A stretch of 64,000 nucleotides of DNA from Pseudomonas mediterranea CFBP 5447. Its GTDB lineage: Bacteria > Pseudomonadota > Gammaproteobacteria > Pseudomonadales > Pseudomonadaceae. Below are positions 16,686 to 25,119 of this stretch, piece after piece (the stretch's first letter is position 1; every line of letters starts with the position of its first letter). The notes beneath the pieces were generated by a model. The model saw only the letters and a list, made by a program, of their open reading frames with translations, was not told the origin of the DNA and searched no databases. The stretch is taken from positions 333,910 through 397,909 of the forward strand of contig NZ_KN322985.1 of the NCBI RefSeq assembly GCF_000774145.1. Reading direction: 5' to 3'. The translations under genes were made by a program, and so were the position numbers.

Positions 16686-17852
16686 ATGTCGCCCCTTGTT
16701 CGCCTGCTTGCCAGCTTCATTGCCTTGATGATGGCCATGGGCATCGGCCGCTTCGCCCTGACACCTCAGTTACCTCATCTCATCGGCGAAGGTCAGATCG
16801 ACTTGACCGCCGCCGGTCTGATTGCCGCCGCCAACTACCTGGGTTATTTCCTCGGCGCGCTGGACGCCATGTTCGCCCGGCGCCCGGAACAGGTGCGCCG
16901 GCGTCTGCTCGGCGGCCTGTGGCTGTGCGTGCTGTTGACCCTGGCGTCGTTCTGGGCCTGGGGCTTCTGGCCGCATCTGGCGCTGCGCTTCGGCACGGGC
17001 GTGGCGAGTGCCTGGGTGTTGGTGATGATCACGGCCTTGAGCCAACCCCTGGCAGCCGCGGCGGGACGGCCACGGTTGGGCGCGCTGGTGTTTGCCGGAC
17101 CGGGGCTGGGGATTTTTCTCACAGGCCTGCTGGCCTTGGTCTCGAACTTGTCGGGTCAGACGTCCGCCATGTTGTGGCTGGTGTATGCCGGTGTGGCCAT
17201 GGCGATGCTGCTGGTGGTGCTGCCGATCCTGCCGCAACCCACTATCGCCGTAACCGTTGCGCCGCCGGCCGGCTCAACGCCGAATCGTGGTATTGCCCGA
17301 CTCGGCGTGGTGTACGCCTTGTATGGCGTAGGCTACATCATCCCCGCCACGTTCCTGTCGCAGATGGCATCGGCGCAATTCCATGGCCAATGGCAGGCCG
17401 ACCTGTTCTGGCCCTGCTTCGGCCTGGCCGCCGCCCTCGGCGTGCTGCTGGTGAGCCTGCGTCGGCCGGCGCCGAACAGCACCGGCCGCTGGTTGATCGG
17501 CACGTTATGGCTGCAGGCCGCCGGGGTGTTCGCCTGCCTGCTGGGCAGCGGGCCAGGGTTGGCGCTGGGGGTTATGCTGTGCGGCGCGCCATTCCTGGCG
17601 TGCATGCAACTGGTGATGCTGCGCTCCCGGGAACTGGCCCCCCATGCCACCCAGCGCAACGCCGGGCTGTTGACCGCCTGCTTTGCCGTGGGTCAGCTCA
17701 GCGGGCCGTTGCTGGCGGCGCTGAGCAGCCACTTCAGCGGCGGCCTGCAACCGGCGCTGATCGTTGCCGGCTGCGGCCTGGTGCTGGCCGGTGGGTTGTT
17801 GCTACCCCGCCGGAGCGCGATGAACCCATGTACCCAAACCGTCCTGCGTTGA
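16686..17852 (+). CDS. YbfB/YjiJ-family MFS transporter
   Basis: This 388-aa inner-membrane protein has about twelve hydrophobic helices. The opening LLASFIALMMAMGIGRFALTPQLP is the hallmark of the YbfB/YjiJ branch of the major facilitator superfamily, followed by AANYLGYFLGAL. A GAGAAC element lies 7 nt before the ATG. Substrates of this branch are mostly unknown. It is divergent from a LysR gene, the usual partner, and probably controlled by it. Confidence 0.87.
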   Translation: MSPLVRLLASFIALMMAMGIGRFALTPQLPHLIGEGQIDLTAAGLIAAANYLGYFLGALDAMFARRPEQVRRRLLGGLWLCVLLTLASFWAWGFWPHLALRFGTGVASAWVLVMITALSQPLAAAAGRPRLGALVFAGPGLGIFLTGLLALVSNLSGQTSAMLWLVYAGVAMAMLLVVLPILPQPTIAVTVAPPAGSTPNRGIARLGVVYALYGVGYIIPATFLSQMASAQFHGQWQADLFWPCFGLAAALGVLLVSLRRPAPNSTGRWLIGTLWLQAAGVFACLLGSGPGLALGVMLCGAPFLACMQLVMLRSRELAPHATQRNAGLLTACFAVGQLSGPLLAALSSHFSGGLQPALIVAGCGLVLAGGLLLPRRSAMNPCTQTVLR

Positions 17853-19307
17853 TCAGGCCTGGCCGACCGAACTGAACGATGGGCTCGGTTGCGCGGCCGG
17901 CTCGCGCCGCGCCAGGGCAAGATACAACACCCCGCCAAGGAAACAGCCGGTGAACCAGGCAAAGTTGGCCATCGGTTGCAGCAGCGGCGTGAAGGTGATC
18001 GCCACGCCCATCAGCGTCGCCGGCACCAACGCCTTGACCGCCGTCCAGTTGATACCGCCGCTGTAGTAATAACGCCCGCTCGGGCCGTCATCGAACAGCG
18101 CATCGACGTCGATCCACTGCTTTTTGATCAGGTAGAAGTCCACCAGCAGAATCCCGAACAACGGGCCGATGAAGGCTGCCAGCACATCCAGGGTGTAATG
18201 GATCACTTCAGGATTGTTGAACAGGTTCCAGGGCGTGATGAAAATCGACGCCAGCGCAGCGATCATGCCGCCGGCACGCCAGCTGATCCTGCTGGGGGCA
18301 ACGTTGGCGAAGTCGAAGGCCGGCGAGACGAAGTTGGCGACTATGTTGATACCGACGGTGGCCGTCACGAAGGCGAAGGCCCCGAGCAACACCGCCACAT
18401 CGTTGTCGATGCGCGCCACGGTGGCGATCGGATCATGGAGCATTTCGCCGAACACCGGCAGGGTTCCGGAAACAATCACCACGGTGACCAGCGAGAACGC
18501 CAGGAAATTCACCGGCAGCCCCCAGAAATTGCCCCGGCGCACGTCAGACATGCTCCGGCAGTAGCGACTGAAATCGCCAAAATTAAGGGTCGGCCCGGAA
18601 AAGTACGACACCACCAGCGCCGTCGCCACGATCACCTGACCAAACGCCTGCCAGCCGGACAGGGATTTTTCCGCCAGCGTAAAGCTGATGTTGCTCCAAC
18701 CGGCCTTCCACACGATCCAGCCCGCCAGCAAAAACATCACCGCGTAGACCACTGGCCCGGCCCAGTCGATGAAACGGCGGATCGACTCCATCCCCGTCCA
18801 GAACACCAGTGCCTGGACGAACCACAGGCTGAGGAAACCAAACCAGCCCAGGTAAGACAAACCGGCAAAATGCGGCGTCGCATACACTTCCATTGTAGGA
18901 AAGAAGCGCAGCACCACGATGATCAGCGCACTGGACGCCAGGTACGTCTGGATGCCGTACCACGCCACGGCGATCAAGCCGCGAATCACCGCCGGGATAT
19001 TCGCCCCGAACACACCGAACGCCAGCCGACAGATCACCGGATACGGAACCGCCGCCTGCTGGCTCGGCTTGGCCACCAGGTTGGCGATCACCTGCACGAT
19101 GCAAATCCCGCCCAACAGCGCGATCAACACTTGCCAACTCGCCAGCCCCAAGGCGAACAGGCTGGCGGCGAACACATAGCCACCGACGCTGTGCACATCG
19201 CTCATCCAGAACGCGAAAATGTTGTACCAATTCCATTTCTGCGGCAGCGGGCCCAAATCCTGGTTATAGAGGCGGGGGCTGTAGCCGTCGGGCAATTGCT
19301 CGGACAT
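17853..19307 (-). CDS. NCS1-family nucleobase:cation symporter
   Basis: This 484-aa membrane protein has the NCS1 (allantoin/hydantoin/uracil permease) layout: NQDLGPLPQKWNWYNIFAFWMSDVHSVGGYVFA at the N-terminus, then AVPYPVICRLAFGVFGANIPAVIRGLIAVAWYGIQTY, with the conserved RAFGV-like and AWYGIQ motifs. About twelve helices are seen. No pyrimidine or purine catabolic genes are next to it, so the substrate cannot be named. It converges on the MFS gene, whose stop codon abuts its own. Confidence 0.87.
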   Translation of the reverse strand: MSEQLPDGYSPRLYNQDLGPLPQKWNWYNIFAFWMSDVHSVGGYVFAASLFALGLASWQVLIALLGGICIVQVIANLVAKPSQQAAVPYPVICRLAFGVFGANIPAVIRGLIAVAWYGIQTYLASSALIIVVLRFFPTMEVYATPHFAGLSYLGWFGFLSLWFVQALVFWTGMESIRRFIDWAGPVVYAVMFLLAGWIVWKAGWSNISFTLAEKSLSGWQAFGQVIVATALVVSYFSGPTLNFGDFSRYCRSMSDVRRGNFWGLPVNFLAFSLVTVVIVSGTLPVFGEMLHDPIATVARIDNDVAVLLGAFAFVTATVGINIVANFVSPAFDFANVAPSRISWRAGGMIAALASIFITPWNLFNNPEVIHYTLDVLAAFIGPLFGILLVDFYLIKKQWIDVDALFDDGPSGRYYYSGGINWTAVKALVPATLMGVAITFTPLLQPMANFAWFTGCFLGGVLYLALARREPAAQPSPSFSSVGQA

Positions 19308-19736
19308 CGCGGGGCTCCTTATGAGTACCGCCGTGCCCCCGAGATGACTTGCTCACCATACTGCGCACGGGAGCCGGCATGGTTTGTATACGAAGCGCTA
19401 CGCAGAATGCGTGCCATAGGCATGGAATATGAGACAAGCAGCGGTGTTTGGCAGGGTTTGATGGCGGACAGGAAGGGACACACGCCCACGAACAGGGCGC
19501 GCGTGCATGCTAAAGGTGCAAGATTTTGTATACAGCAAAGAACCCGTGGCGAGGGAGCTTGCTCCCGCTGGGCTGCGAAGCAGCCCCAAACCGGTGTGCT
19601 CAGTCAAAACTGGCACACCGAGGCGATATATCGAGGGGCCGCTTCGCGACCCAGCGGGAGCAAGCTCCCTCGCCACAGGGAACAGTCCAGCGGGCACGTG
19701 CTGTCTGCCACAGGGCCAGAAAGCTCTGTGGTCGAA
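19308..19736. other. Intergenic stretch holding a REP pair
   Basis: This is 429 bp between two minus-strand genes. The right two thirds contain a family B REP-like pair (19546-19676). The left third should contain the NCS1 promoter, but no clear boxes are seen. Small frames here have no coding character. Confidence 0.6.
19546..19676. repeat. Family B REP-like inverted pair
   Basis: GTGGCGAGGGAGCTTGCTCC followed by CGCTGGGCTGCGAAGCAGCC is matched by a reverse copy ending at 19676. The loop is about 50 nt and contains GGTGTGCTCAGTC and CTGGCACACC arms. Confidence 0.85.
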
Positions 19737-20573
19737 TCAGCTCAACTCAATACGATCCGCATGAATGACAATCTGCCCATTCTTGTACAGCGCACCAATG
19801 GCTTTCTTGAAGTTGCCCTTGCTCACGCCAAACAGGCTGCTGATCTGCGCCGGATCGCTCTTGTCGCTGACTGGCAGAGTGCCGTTGTTGTCACGCAACT
19901 TGGCGAGGATCTTGGCATTCAGGCTGGTGGCGGCTTCCTGGCCCACCGGCTGCAGGCTCAGGCTGATCTTGCCGTCCGCACGGATTTCCTTGATGTAGCC
20001 TTTTTCCTGCTTGCCCGGGCGCAGAAACTTGAAGACTTCGTTCTTGTGAATAAGTCCCCAGTGGCGGTTATTGATGATCGCCTTGAAGCCCATGTCGGTG
20101 GCCTCGGCAACCAGCAGATCCACTTCCTGCCCCGGCGAGTAGTTGGCCGGCGTCTTGTCCAGGTAGCGGTCCAGGCGTGCCGTGGCGGTGATGCGGCGGG
20201 TGTGCTTGTCGAGATAGACATGCACCACACAATAATCCCCGGCAGCCATCTGGCGTTTCTCTTCCGAGAACGGTAGCAACAGATCCTTGGGCAGGCCCCA
20301 GTCGAGAAACACACCGATGCTGTTGACTTCAACCACTTTCAGGCTGGCGAATTCACCGACCTGGACTTTGGGTTTTTCCGTGGTTGCGATCAGTTTGTCG
20401 TCGCTGTCCAGATAAATGAAAACATTGAGCCAATCTTCATCTTCGCTGGGAATATCCTTGGGGATATAACGATTGGGCAAAAGAATTTCGCCGTCCGCAC
20501 CACCGTCCAGATATAAACCGAAGTTCGTATGTTTAACCACTTGCAAACTGTTGTAGCGCCCGACTAAAGCCAT
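19737..20573 (-). CDS. CvfB-like S1 RNA-binding protein
   Basis: This 278-aa cytoplasmic protein resembles the CvfB/YitL family: S1-type RNA-binding repeats followed by a C-terminal winged helix. Visible elements are a first OB-like domain (GRYNSLQVVKHTNFGLYLDGG, PNRYIP), a second (VGEFASLKVVEVNSIGVFLDWG) and a third (GQEVDLLVAEATDMGFKAIINNRHWGLIHKNEVF). The winged helix near residues 230-278 is DPAQISSLFGVSKGNFKKAIGALYKNGQI. The ATG at 20573 was chosen because GAGGG lies 9 nt upstream and the protein start matches the family; an upstream in-frame codon at 20657 is not supported. CvfB influences virulence gene expression in Staphylococcus; the role here is unknown. Confidence 0.85.
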   Translation of the reverse strand: MALVGRYNSLQVVKHTNFGLYLDGGADGEILLPNRYIPKDIPSEDEDWLNVFIYLDSDDKLIATTEKPKVQVGEFASLKVVEVNSIGVFLDWGLPKDLLLPFSEEKRQMAAGDYCVVHVYLDKHTRRITATARLDRYLDKTPANYSPGQEVDLLVAEATDMGFKAIINNRHWGLIHKNEVFKFLRPGKQEKGYIKEIRADGKISLSLQPVGQEAATSLNAKILAKLRDNNGTLPVSDKSDPAQISSLFGVSKGNFKKAIGALYKNGQIVIHADRIELS

Positions 20574-20912
20574 TTCCGAATACCCTCGTTGCGTGGGCGG
20601 CATTCTACCCGGTTTTGCGGGGCGATTCGTGGCCAGCGGGAAAGCGCCCGTCTCCACCTTGATTTTCCAGGGTTTTCATCCGTGGAGCGGCCATTCGTCA
20701 GGCAGACGACACCCCGTGCGACCGATTCGCACAGGCCACTCGACGGCATATTTCCTTGGCGGTTGTTATTTAAAACAGTGGCTTAGGACTATCACAGCGG
20801 TATACATCCACCCATTACCCAGCCCAATCCAGATCACTCAATGGGATATCAGCCAAGCAAGGGTCATGTATTTCCTGTACGATGCCTGGCCCAATTAATT
20901 ATCGACAGGTTA
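20574..20912. other. Divergent intergenic region without a recognisable gene
   Basis: This is 339 bp between the CvfB-like gene (-) and the small SutA-like gene (+). It must hold both promoters, but I see no clear operator, repeat or RNA structure. Confidence 0.5.
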
Positions 20913-21101
20913 ATGGCCGCCATGCGTGTAAAAGCATCCAACAGCAAAGCAAAGCCAGCTCCAGCCGTTGAAACCAGCGAATCGATCAACGACCAGATCG
21001 CTGCGTTCCTCAAATCCGGCGGTGAAATCCAGCAAATCGCCAAAGGCGTCAGCGGCCAGACATTCGGCCCATCCAAGCAGATCAGCCTGGGCAAGAAGTA
21101 A
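20913..21101 (+). CDS. Small 62-aa SutA-like protein
   Basis: A short basic, Ala/Lys-rich N-terminus (MRVKASNSKAKPAPAVE) is followed by SINDQIAAFLKSGGEIQQIAKG and a C-terminal GPSKQISLGKK. The block FLxxGGxxQxI is also found in SutA, the small Pseudomonas protein that binds RNA polymerase, whose version is EEFLSRGGKVQEI. The start could be 20913 or 20922; ACAGG lies just upstream of the first. It is likely cytoplasmic. The likeness to SutA covers only the short motif, so a transcription role is a hypothesis. Confidence 0.7.
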   Translation: MAAMRVKASNSKAKPAPAVETSESINDQIAAFLKSGGEIQQIAKGVSGQTFGPSKQISLGKK

Positions 21102-21234
21102 TCCCCGCATCACCTGGTCCCAAAGCGCTTTGAGCTTCGAAGCGCTTGGACTGGAACCTCCCCCGCCACATCTCACCGGTAAAAATCGACGAACGGCCTT
21201 CATCGCCGGGTATTCGCCGGTATGCTTGCACCTC

Positions 21235-21262
21235 TCTAGCTCAAGCGTTCTAGCTCAAGTGT
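21235..21262. repeat. Two tandem copies of a 14-bp unit
   Basis: TCTAGCTCAAGCGT is followed directly by TCTAGCTCAAGTGT, and then by a degenerate TCCAGCTTG. It lies 40 nt before the porin start, so it could be a binding site or a slippage product. Confidence 0.6.
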
Positions 21263-21302
21263 TCCAGCTTGTCCTGCTCCTCGCTAATTCACGGAGTGAA
21301 GC

Positions 21303-22019
21303 ATGCGTATCCCCATTGCCCTGCTGACCATCAGCCTGCTGGCCTGTCCCCCAGCCCACGGACAGATCTTCCAGCGCGAACTCGGCGACTTCGACCTCAA
21401 GCTCGGCACCAGCCCCAGCCGCAGCATGGCCCAAGGCCTCGTCACGCCTTCGAGCACCGGCTCGTTTCACGGTGGCCTGGACCTGAGCCACGACAGCGGC
21501 TGGTACTTTGGACAATGGTCACCCAGCGCCGGGCTGACCTCCTCCGCCGACCTCGAAGTGGATTCCTACATGGGGTTCAAGCATCCCTTCGACCAGACCC
21601 TGGGTTACGAAGTCGGCCTGATCCACTACAGCTACCCCACCGTCGACACCCTCGACAGCCAGGAACTCTATGGTGGCCTGACCGTGCTCGGCAGCCGTTT
21701 CGGCGCTGCCCTGAGCAATGACCCGGACAAACAGAACAGCACGCTGTTCGCCGACCTGGGCGGTAACGTGCCGTTCGGCATCGGCATCAGCGCCAAATAC
21801 ACCACCCATCAGCTCAATACGCCGGTTTCAGTCGAGAACGGCTATGTAGGCAGCTTCAGCGACTGGTCGTTGAAAATTTCCCGCCCGTGGCGCGGCATCG
21901 ACCTGAACCTGATCTACAGCGACTCCAGCCTCAGCGGCAGCAGCTGTTCGGCCTACTCCGGCCACAACAGCGAATGCGACGGCCTGCTGACCCTGAAGAT
22001 GGCCCATCCGTTTTACTAA
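21303..22019 (+). CDS. TorF-family putative porin
   Basis: This 238-aa outer-membrane protein has a signal peptide ending near PPAHG. The body is alternating beta strands with the pattern of the TorF (TIGR02001) family: SFHGGLDLSHDSGWYFGQWSPS, VDSYMGFKHPF, YEVGLIHYSYP, SDWSLKISRPWRGIDLNLIYSDS. It ends in an aromatic residue (HPFY), as expected for BAM-dependent barrels. TTCACGGAGTGAAGC precedes the start. The substrate is unknown. Confidence 0.8.
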   Translation: MRIPIALLTISLLACPPAHGQIFQRELGDFDLKLGTSPSRSMAQGLVTPSSTGSFHGGLDLSHDSGWYFGQWSPSAGLTSSADLEVDSYMGFKHPFDQTLGYEVGLIHYSYPTVDTLDSQELYGGLTVLGSRFGAALSNDPDKQNSTLFADLGGNVPFGIGISAKYTTHQLNTPVSVENGYVGSFSDWSLKISRPWRGIDLNLIYSDSSLSGSSCSAYSGHNSECDGLLTLKMAHPFY

Positions 22020-22100
22020 GGGTTACGTATTCACTCGGCTGAACTGCCGCGCGCCTGCCATGCTCAAACAAAACACCGATGGCTTCGCAAGGACTCGCTC

Positions 22101-22967
22101 ATGTCGCGCTGGTTTACACGCACCGTCACCTTTATCGCCCTGCTGCTGTTGCTGACGGCCTGCAGCCGCATCGGCCTGGCCTACCGCAACCTCGACCTGA
22201 TCATCCCCTGGACCCTCAACGACTACCTGGAAATCAACGGCGAGCAAAAGGACTGGTTCAACGAACGCCTCAAGGAGCACCTGAGCTGGCACTGCACCAC
22301 GCAACTGCCCGGTTACCTCGATTGGCTGGACCGCTTGAAGATCATGGTCCAGAACGATCAGGTGACTGACGAAGCCCTGCAACAGCGCACCCGGGAAGCC
22401 AAGGCCGCCATCGCCGAAACCGCTCGGGAAATCACGCCGTCAGCCATCGAATTGCTGCAAGGCCTGAACGATGAACAGGTCGCTGACATGGACGCCGCGT
22501 TCATCAAGGACCAGCGCAAGCGCCAGCAGGAATACCTCAAGCCGTCACTGCAACAGCAGATCCAGGAACGCAGCGAGCGCATGGAAAAACGTCTGAACGA
22601 CTGGCTCGGCCCCCTCAACATCGCTCAACGCCAGCGCGTGGTGGCCTGGTCCACCGCCCTCGGCGACCAGAACCAGCAATGGATCGCCAACCGCGCCCAC
22701 TGGCAAAACCAGTTCAGCGCCGCCGTGGCCCAGCGCCACGACCCCGACTTTCCAAAACGCATCGAGCAACTGCTGGTCAACCGCGAAAGCCTCTGGACCC
22801 CGGCCTATCGCGAGGCCTACAACAACACCGAAGCCCAGGCCCGCAGCCTGCTGATCGACCTGATGGCCGACAGCACCCCGCCCCAGCGCGAACGGCTGCT
22901 GAAGAAAATTGATGGGGTGAAGAAGGACTTTACTGATTTGAAGTGCCTGAAAGCGGCAAGAAGCTGA
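22101..22967 (+). CDS. DUF6279-type lipoprotein
   Basis: This 288-aa lipoprotein has a signal peptide with lipobox LLLLTAC (Cys21). Then comes SRIGLAYRNLDLIIPWTLNDYLEINGEQKDWFNERLKEHLSWHC, the pattern of the proteobacterial DUF6279 family. The rest is almost entirely helical and charged, with long amphipathic stretches (TREAKAAIAETAREI; ERSERMEKRLNDWLG). It is probably anchored facing the periplasm. Function unknown; no operon partner is evident, and a family A REP pair follows. Confidence 0.8.
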   Translation: MSRWFTRTVTFIALLLLLTACSRIGLAYRNLDLIIPWTLNDYLEINGEQKDWFNERLKEHLSWHCTTQLPGYLDWLDRLKIMVQNDQVTDEALQQRTREAKAAIAETAREITPSAIELLQGLNDEQVADMDAAFIKDQRKRQQEYLKPSLQQQIQERSERMEKRLNDWLGPLNIAQRQRVVAWSTALGDQNQQWIANRAHWQNQFSAAVAQRHDPDFPKRIEQLLVNRESLWTPAYREAYNNTEAQARSLLIDLMADSTPPQRERLLKKIDGVKKDFTDLKCLKAARS

Positions 22968-23000
22968 ACGAACAGGCTCTCAAGAACACTGAAGGCCCCT

Positions 23001-23088
23001 GTGGGAGCGAGCCTGCTCGCGATAGCGGAGTGTCATCCTGCATAGATGGCGACTGACACACCGCTATCGCGAGCAGGCTCGCTCCCAC
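23001..23088. repeat. Family A REP-like inverted pair
   Basis: A forward copy GTGGGAGCGAGCCTGCTCGC from 23001 is mirrored by a copy ending at 23088, with matching AGCGG arms towards the centre. It sits between convergent genes. Confidence 0.85.
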
Positions 23089-23106
23089 AGGTGTTGTGTT
23101 CAACCC

Positions 23107-23499
23107 TCAGGCAATCTGCGCCTTCGAAGCCAGATCATCAAAGGTAAACTCATCCAGCGCATCCTCCTGCTCATCCAGCACCTGGCGCGGATGATCATTC
23201 CCGGGAATGCTGCTGTCGATCAGGCTCAACAAACGCGAACCCCGCACCGTCAGCACGAAATTCTCGCCATTACCGCCCTCTTCCTCCGGCCGAGGCTCAA
23301 TGAAGCCACGCTCCAGCAGCAACTTCTCGTACTCCCCGGCGACCGCTTTCAGATGATCGAGGTTCTCTATCTCCTCGCCTGCGGCCGCCTTCGCCGCCGC
23401 GTACTGCTCCGCATAAGGCCGAGGGGTAAAACTGTGGCCGGCGCCGTTCTGCACTTCGTGCAACAACCGTTCGATCAAGTCCCAGTTATAAGTCGTCAT
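23107..23499 (-). CDS. Hypothetical 130-aa protein, weakly DUF2513-like
   Basis: The protein starts MTTYNWDLIERLLHEVQ. It includes a region rich in Ala and Glu and a segment YEKLLLERGFIEPRP...ENFVLTVRGSRLLSLI, which reads like a small winged-helix domain with a C-terminal 'LTxxGxxLL' strand-helix as in DUF2513 proteins. The C-terminus is acidic. GGAGGATGGACCAGG lies just before the ATG. There are no clear neighbours in function. The gene is real by codon use and ribosome site. Confidence 0.65.
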   Translation of the reverse strand: MTTYNWDLIERLLHEVQNGAGHSFTPRPYAEQYAAAKAAAGEEIENLDHLKAVAGEYEKLLLERGFIEPRPEEEGGNGENFVLTVRGSRLLSLIDSSIPGNDHPRQVLDEQEDALDEFTFDDLASKAQIA

Positions 23500-23673
23500 C
23501 CTGGTCCATCCTCCAAAGAGTGAGATGTCTACTCAAGTTGTGACCGAGGCGCCACGCCACCGTTCAGCCAGGATTCCAGGCGGACCGTCGCGCCAACCGA
23601 CCAACGGTCTGTCGAATTCATCCAGAGCCAGACGACCACATGTTGAAACGCCCTGCCTCCAGGAGAAATCACC

Positions 23674-24405
23674 ATGAACGTAGAGAATCATCCAGTCGTC
23701 TCGCGAGAAGAATGGCTCAAGGCCCGCCAACAACACCTGGCCCACGAAAAAGCCTTCACCCGCGAACGGGACAAACTCAGCGCCGAACGCCGCGCCCTGC
23801 CGTGGGTGAAAGTCGACAAACCCTACCGCTTCCAGGGGCCTGACGGCGAACTCAGCCTGGCCGACCTGTTCGGCGGCCGCAGCCAACTGATCGTCTACCA
23901 CTTCATGTTCGGCCCCGGCTGGACAGAAGGCTGCCAAGGCTGCTCCTTCCTCTCCGACCACATCGACGGCGCCAACCAACACCTGGCCCACCACGATGTG
24001 GCGGTGGTCGCCGTCTCCCGCGCCCCGTTCGCCGAATTCCAACCGTTCAAACGCCGCATGGGCTGGGCCTTCGACTGGGTCTCTTCAAACGGTTGCGACT
24101 TCAACTACGACTTCGGCGTCAGCTTCAAAGCCGAAAACACCGCCGCCGGAACGGCCACCTACAACTACGAAAAAACCGACACCGCCGAAGGCGAACTCCC
24201 AGGCCTGAGCGTCTTCTATCGCAACGAAGCCGGCGAGATCTTTCACACCTACTCCACCTATGCCCGAGGTCTGGACATGCTGGTCGGGACCTACCACTAC
24301 CTCGACCTGACGCCGAAGGGGCGTAATGAGGACGAGATCATGGATTGGGTACGGCATCACGATAAATACGAAGACGCCAAGCCCAGCGGTTGCTGCCACG
24401 GTTGA
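23674..24405 (+). CDS. DUF899 family protein (thioredoxin-like fold)
   Basis: This 243-aa cytoplasmic protein is typical of DUF899. It has VSREEWLKARQQHLAHEKAFTRERDKLSAERRALPWVKVDK at the start, then YRFQGPDGELSLADLFGGRSQLIVYHFMFGPGWTEGCQGCSFLSDH with the family CxxC-like CQGC. A thioredoxin-like core follows (VAVVAVSRAPFAEFQPFKRRMGW), and the end is YHYLDLTPKGRNE. AGGAGA lies 7 nt before the ATG. Its function is unknown; the fold suggests redox or peroxide chemistry. It ends shortly before a REP fragment and a duplicated gene-end sequence. Confidence 0.87.
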   Translation: MNVENHPVVSREEWLKARQQHLAHEKAFTRERDKLSAERRALPWVKVDKPYRFQGPDGELSLADLFGGRSQLIVYHFMFGPGWTEGCQGCSFLSDHIDGANQHLAHHDVAVVAVSRAPFAEFQPFKRRMGWAFDWVSSNGCDFNYDFGVSFKAENTAAGTATYNYEKTDTAEGELPGLSVFYRNEAGEIFHTYSTYARGLDMLVGTYHYLDLTPKGRNEDEIMDWVRHHDKYEDAKPSGCCHG

Positions 24406-24448
24406 TGCAGGGCGTTCGCCTACCGCCCAGTCGAGCAAAGCTCCCCCT

Positions 24449-24490
24449 GTGGCGAGGGAGCTTGCTCCCGCTCGACTGCGCAGCAGGCGC
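24449..24490. repeat. Single family B REP-like unit
   Basis: One forward copy (GTGGCGAGGGAGCTTGCTCC, then CGCTCGACTGCGCAGCAGGC) has no mirror partner. It lies directly before a fragment that repeats the end of a gene located 1.2 kb further on. Confidence 0.75.
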
Positions 24491-24520
24491 CTGCGGTGCC
24501 TGAATCAACACCACCACTTG

Positions 24521-24592
24521 AATGTGATTGGGAAACGATTGCGGGCGCAGGAAGAACAATAATGAAAACGGACGACCTGATTCGCCCGTTTC
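24521..24592 (+). pseudogene. 3' fragment of a duplicated small gene plus its terminator hairpin
   Basis: This 72-bp stretch encodes NVIGKRLRAQEEQ followed by two stop codons and a hairpin (24566-24591). It closely matches 25728-25799, the end of the small gene at 25508. No upstream coding sequence is left, and a REP unit stands where it would begin. It is best explained as the remnant of a second gene copy. Confidence 0.6.
24566..24591. terminator. Hairpin between convergent DUF899 and brnA genes
   Basis: AAACGGACG pairs with CGCCCGTTT around an 8-nt loop, with one mismatch. It belongs to the duplicated segment and may terminate transcription from both sides. Confidence 0.45.
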
Positions 24593-24608
24593 ATTGCTGC
24601 ATCCTTTA

Positions 24609-24863
24609 TTACCGGTGGTTTTGCTGCGCTTGCATGTACTGACGCAGAAGTTGATTGATGCGCGTCTGGTAACCAGCGCCCTGTCCCTTGAACCACTCCA
24701 GCACATCGGAGTCGAGGCGAATGGTCACCGCTTGTTTTGTCGGAACACGCAGCTCCGCGCGACGAAAGAAATCCTCTCCCAATTCGGGGATGTCGGTAGT
24801 GTCGATGTCTTCGTCATTGATTCTGGCCAGGCGCTCCCAGTCAGTCTTCGATGCTTTTGACAT
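24609..24863 (-). CDS. brnA: BrnA-type antitoxin
   Basis: This is the 84-aa antitoxin of a type II toxin-antitoxin pair. The ATG at 24863 lies inside the end of brnT (23-nt overlap, toxin gene first, the usual order for brnTA). The sequence has MSKASKTDWERLARINDEDIDTTDIPELGEDFF, the charged region that wraps the toxin, then a ribbon-helix-helix KQAVTIRLDSDVLEWFKGQGAGYQTRINQLLRQYM that binds the operon promoter. An upstream in-frame codon at 24950 is not supported. Confidence 0.92.
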   Translation of the reverse strand: MSKASKTDWERLARINDEDIDTTDIPELGEDFFRRAELRVPTKQAVTIRLDSDVLEWFKGQGAGYQTRINQLLRQYMQAQQNHR

Positions 24864-25119
24864 ACAGTTTGGCCTCCTGCTGAGTGGATTTTCGGGCTGA
24901 GATGATACGGATGACATCACCACGCCGTTCGGTATACACGACCACGCCAATCAACACCTTGATCCAGCCAATTGCGATCCAGCGATCTTCGTCGTAATCC
25001 GCTCGGTCATCGTGCAGAACCAGCACAGGATGCTGGAAGACGCCCGGAACGTCGTTGAAGTCGATACCGTGTTTGCGGATATTGGCTCGGTTCTTCTCTT
25101 CGTCCCATTCAAACCGCAT
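24841..25119 (-). CDS. brnT: BrnT-type ribonuclease toxin
   Basis: The 92-aa product has the BrnT signature: FEWDEEKNRANIRKHGIDFNDV, FQHPVLVLHDDRADYDEDRWIAIGWI, then RRGDVIRIISARKSTQQEAKLY. BrnT is a RelE-like ribonuclease that BrnA neutralises, and the complex represses its own promoter. The conserved basic residues (KHG and SARKST) are present, so the toxin appears intact. The pair sits between two copies of a 72-bp sequence, which suggests it arrived as an insertion. Confidence 0.92.
   Translation of the reverse strand: MRFEWDEEKNRANIRKHGIDFNDVPGVFQHPVLVLHDDRADYDEDRWIAIGWIKVLIGVVVYTERRGDVIRIISARKSTQQEAKLYVKSIED

Noticed and set aside
19546..19676. CRISPR-like repetition
   Set aside because: Units are inverted, not direct, repeats with unequal spacing and recur singly between genes; they are REP-type elements.
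17889..20276. 795-codon plus-strand frame
   Set aside because: It crosses the antisense of the permease and the CvfB-like genes plus a REP pair; composition is typical of a shadow frame.
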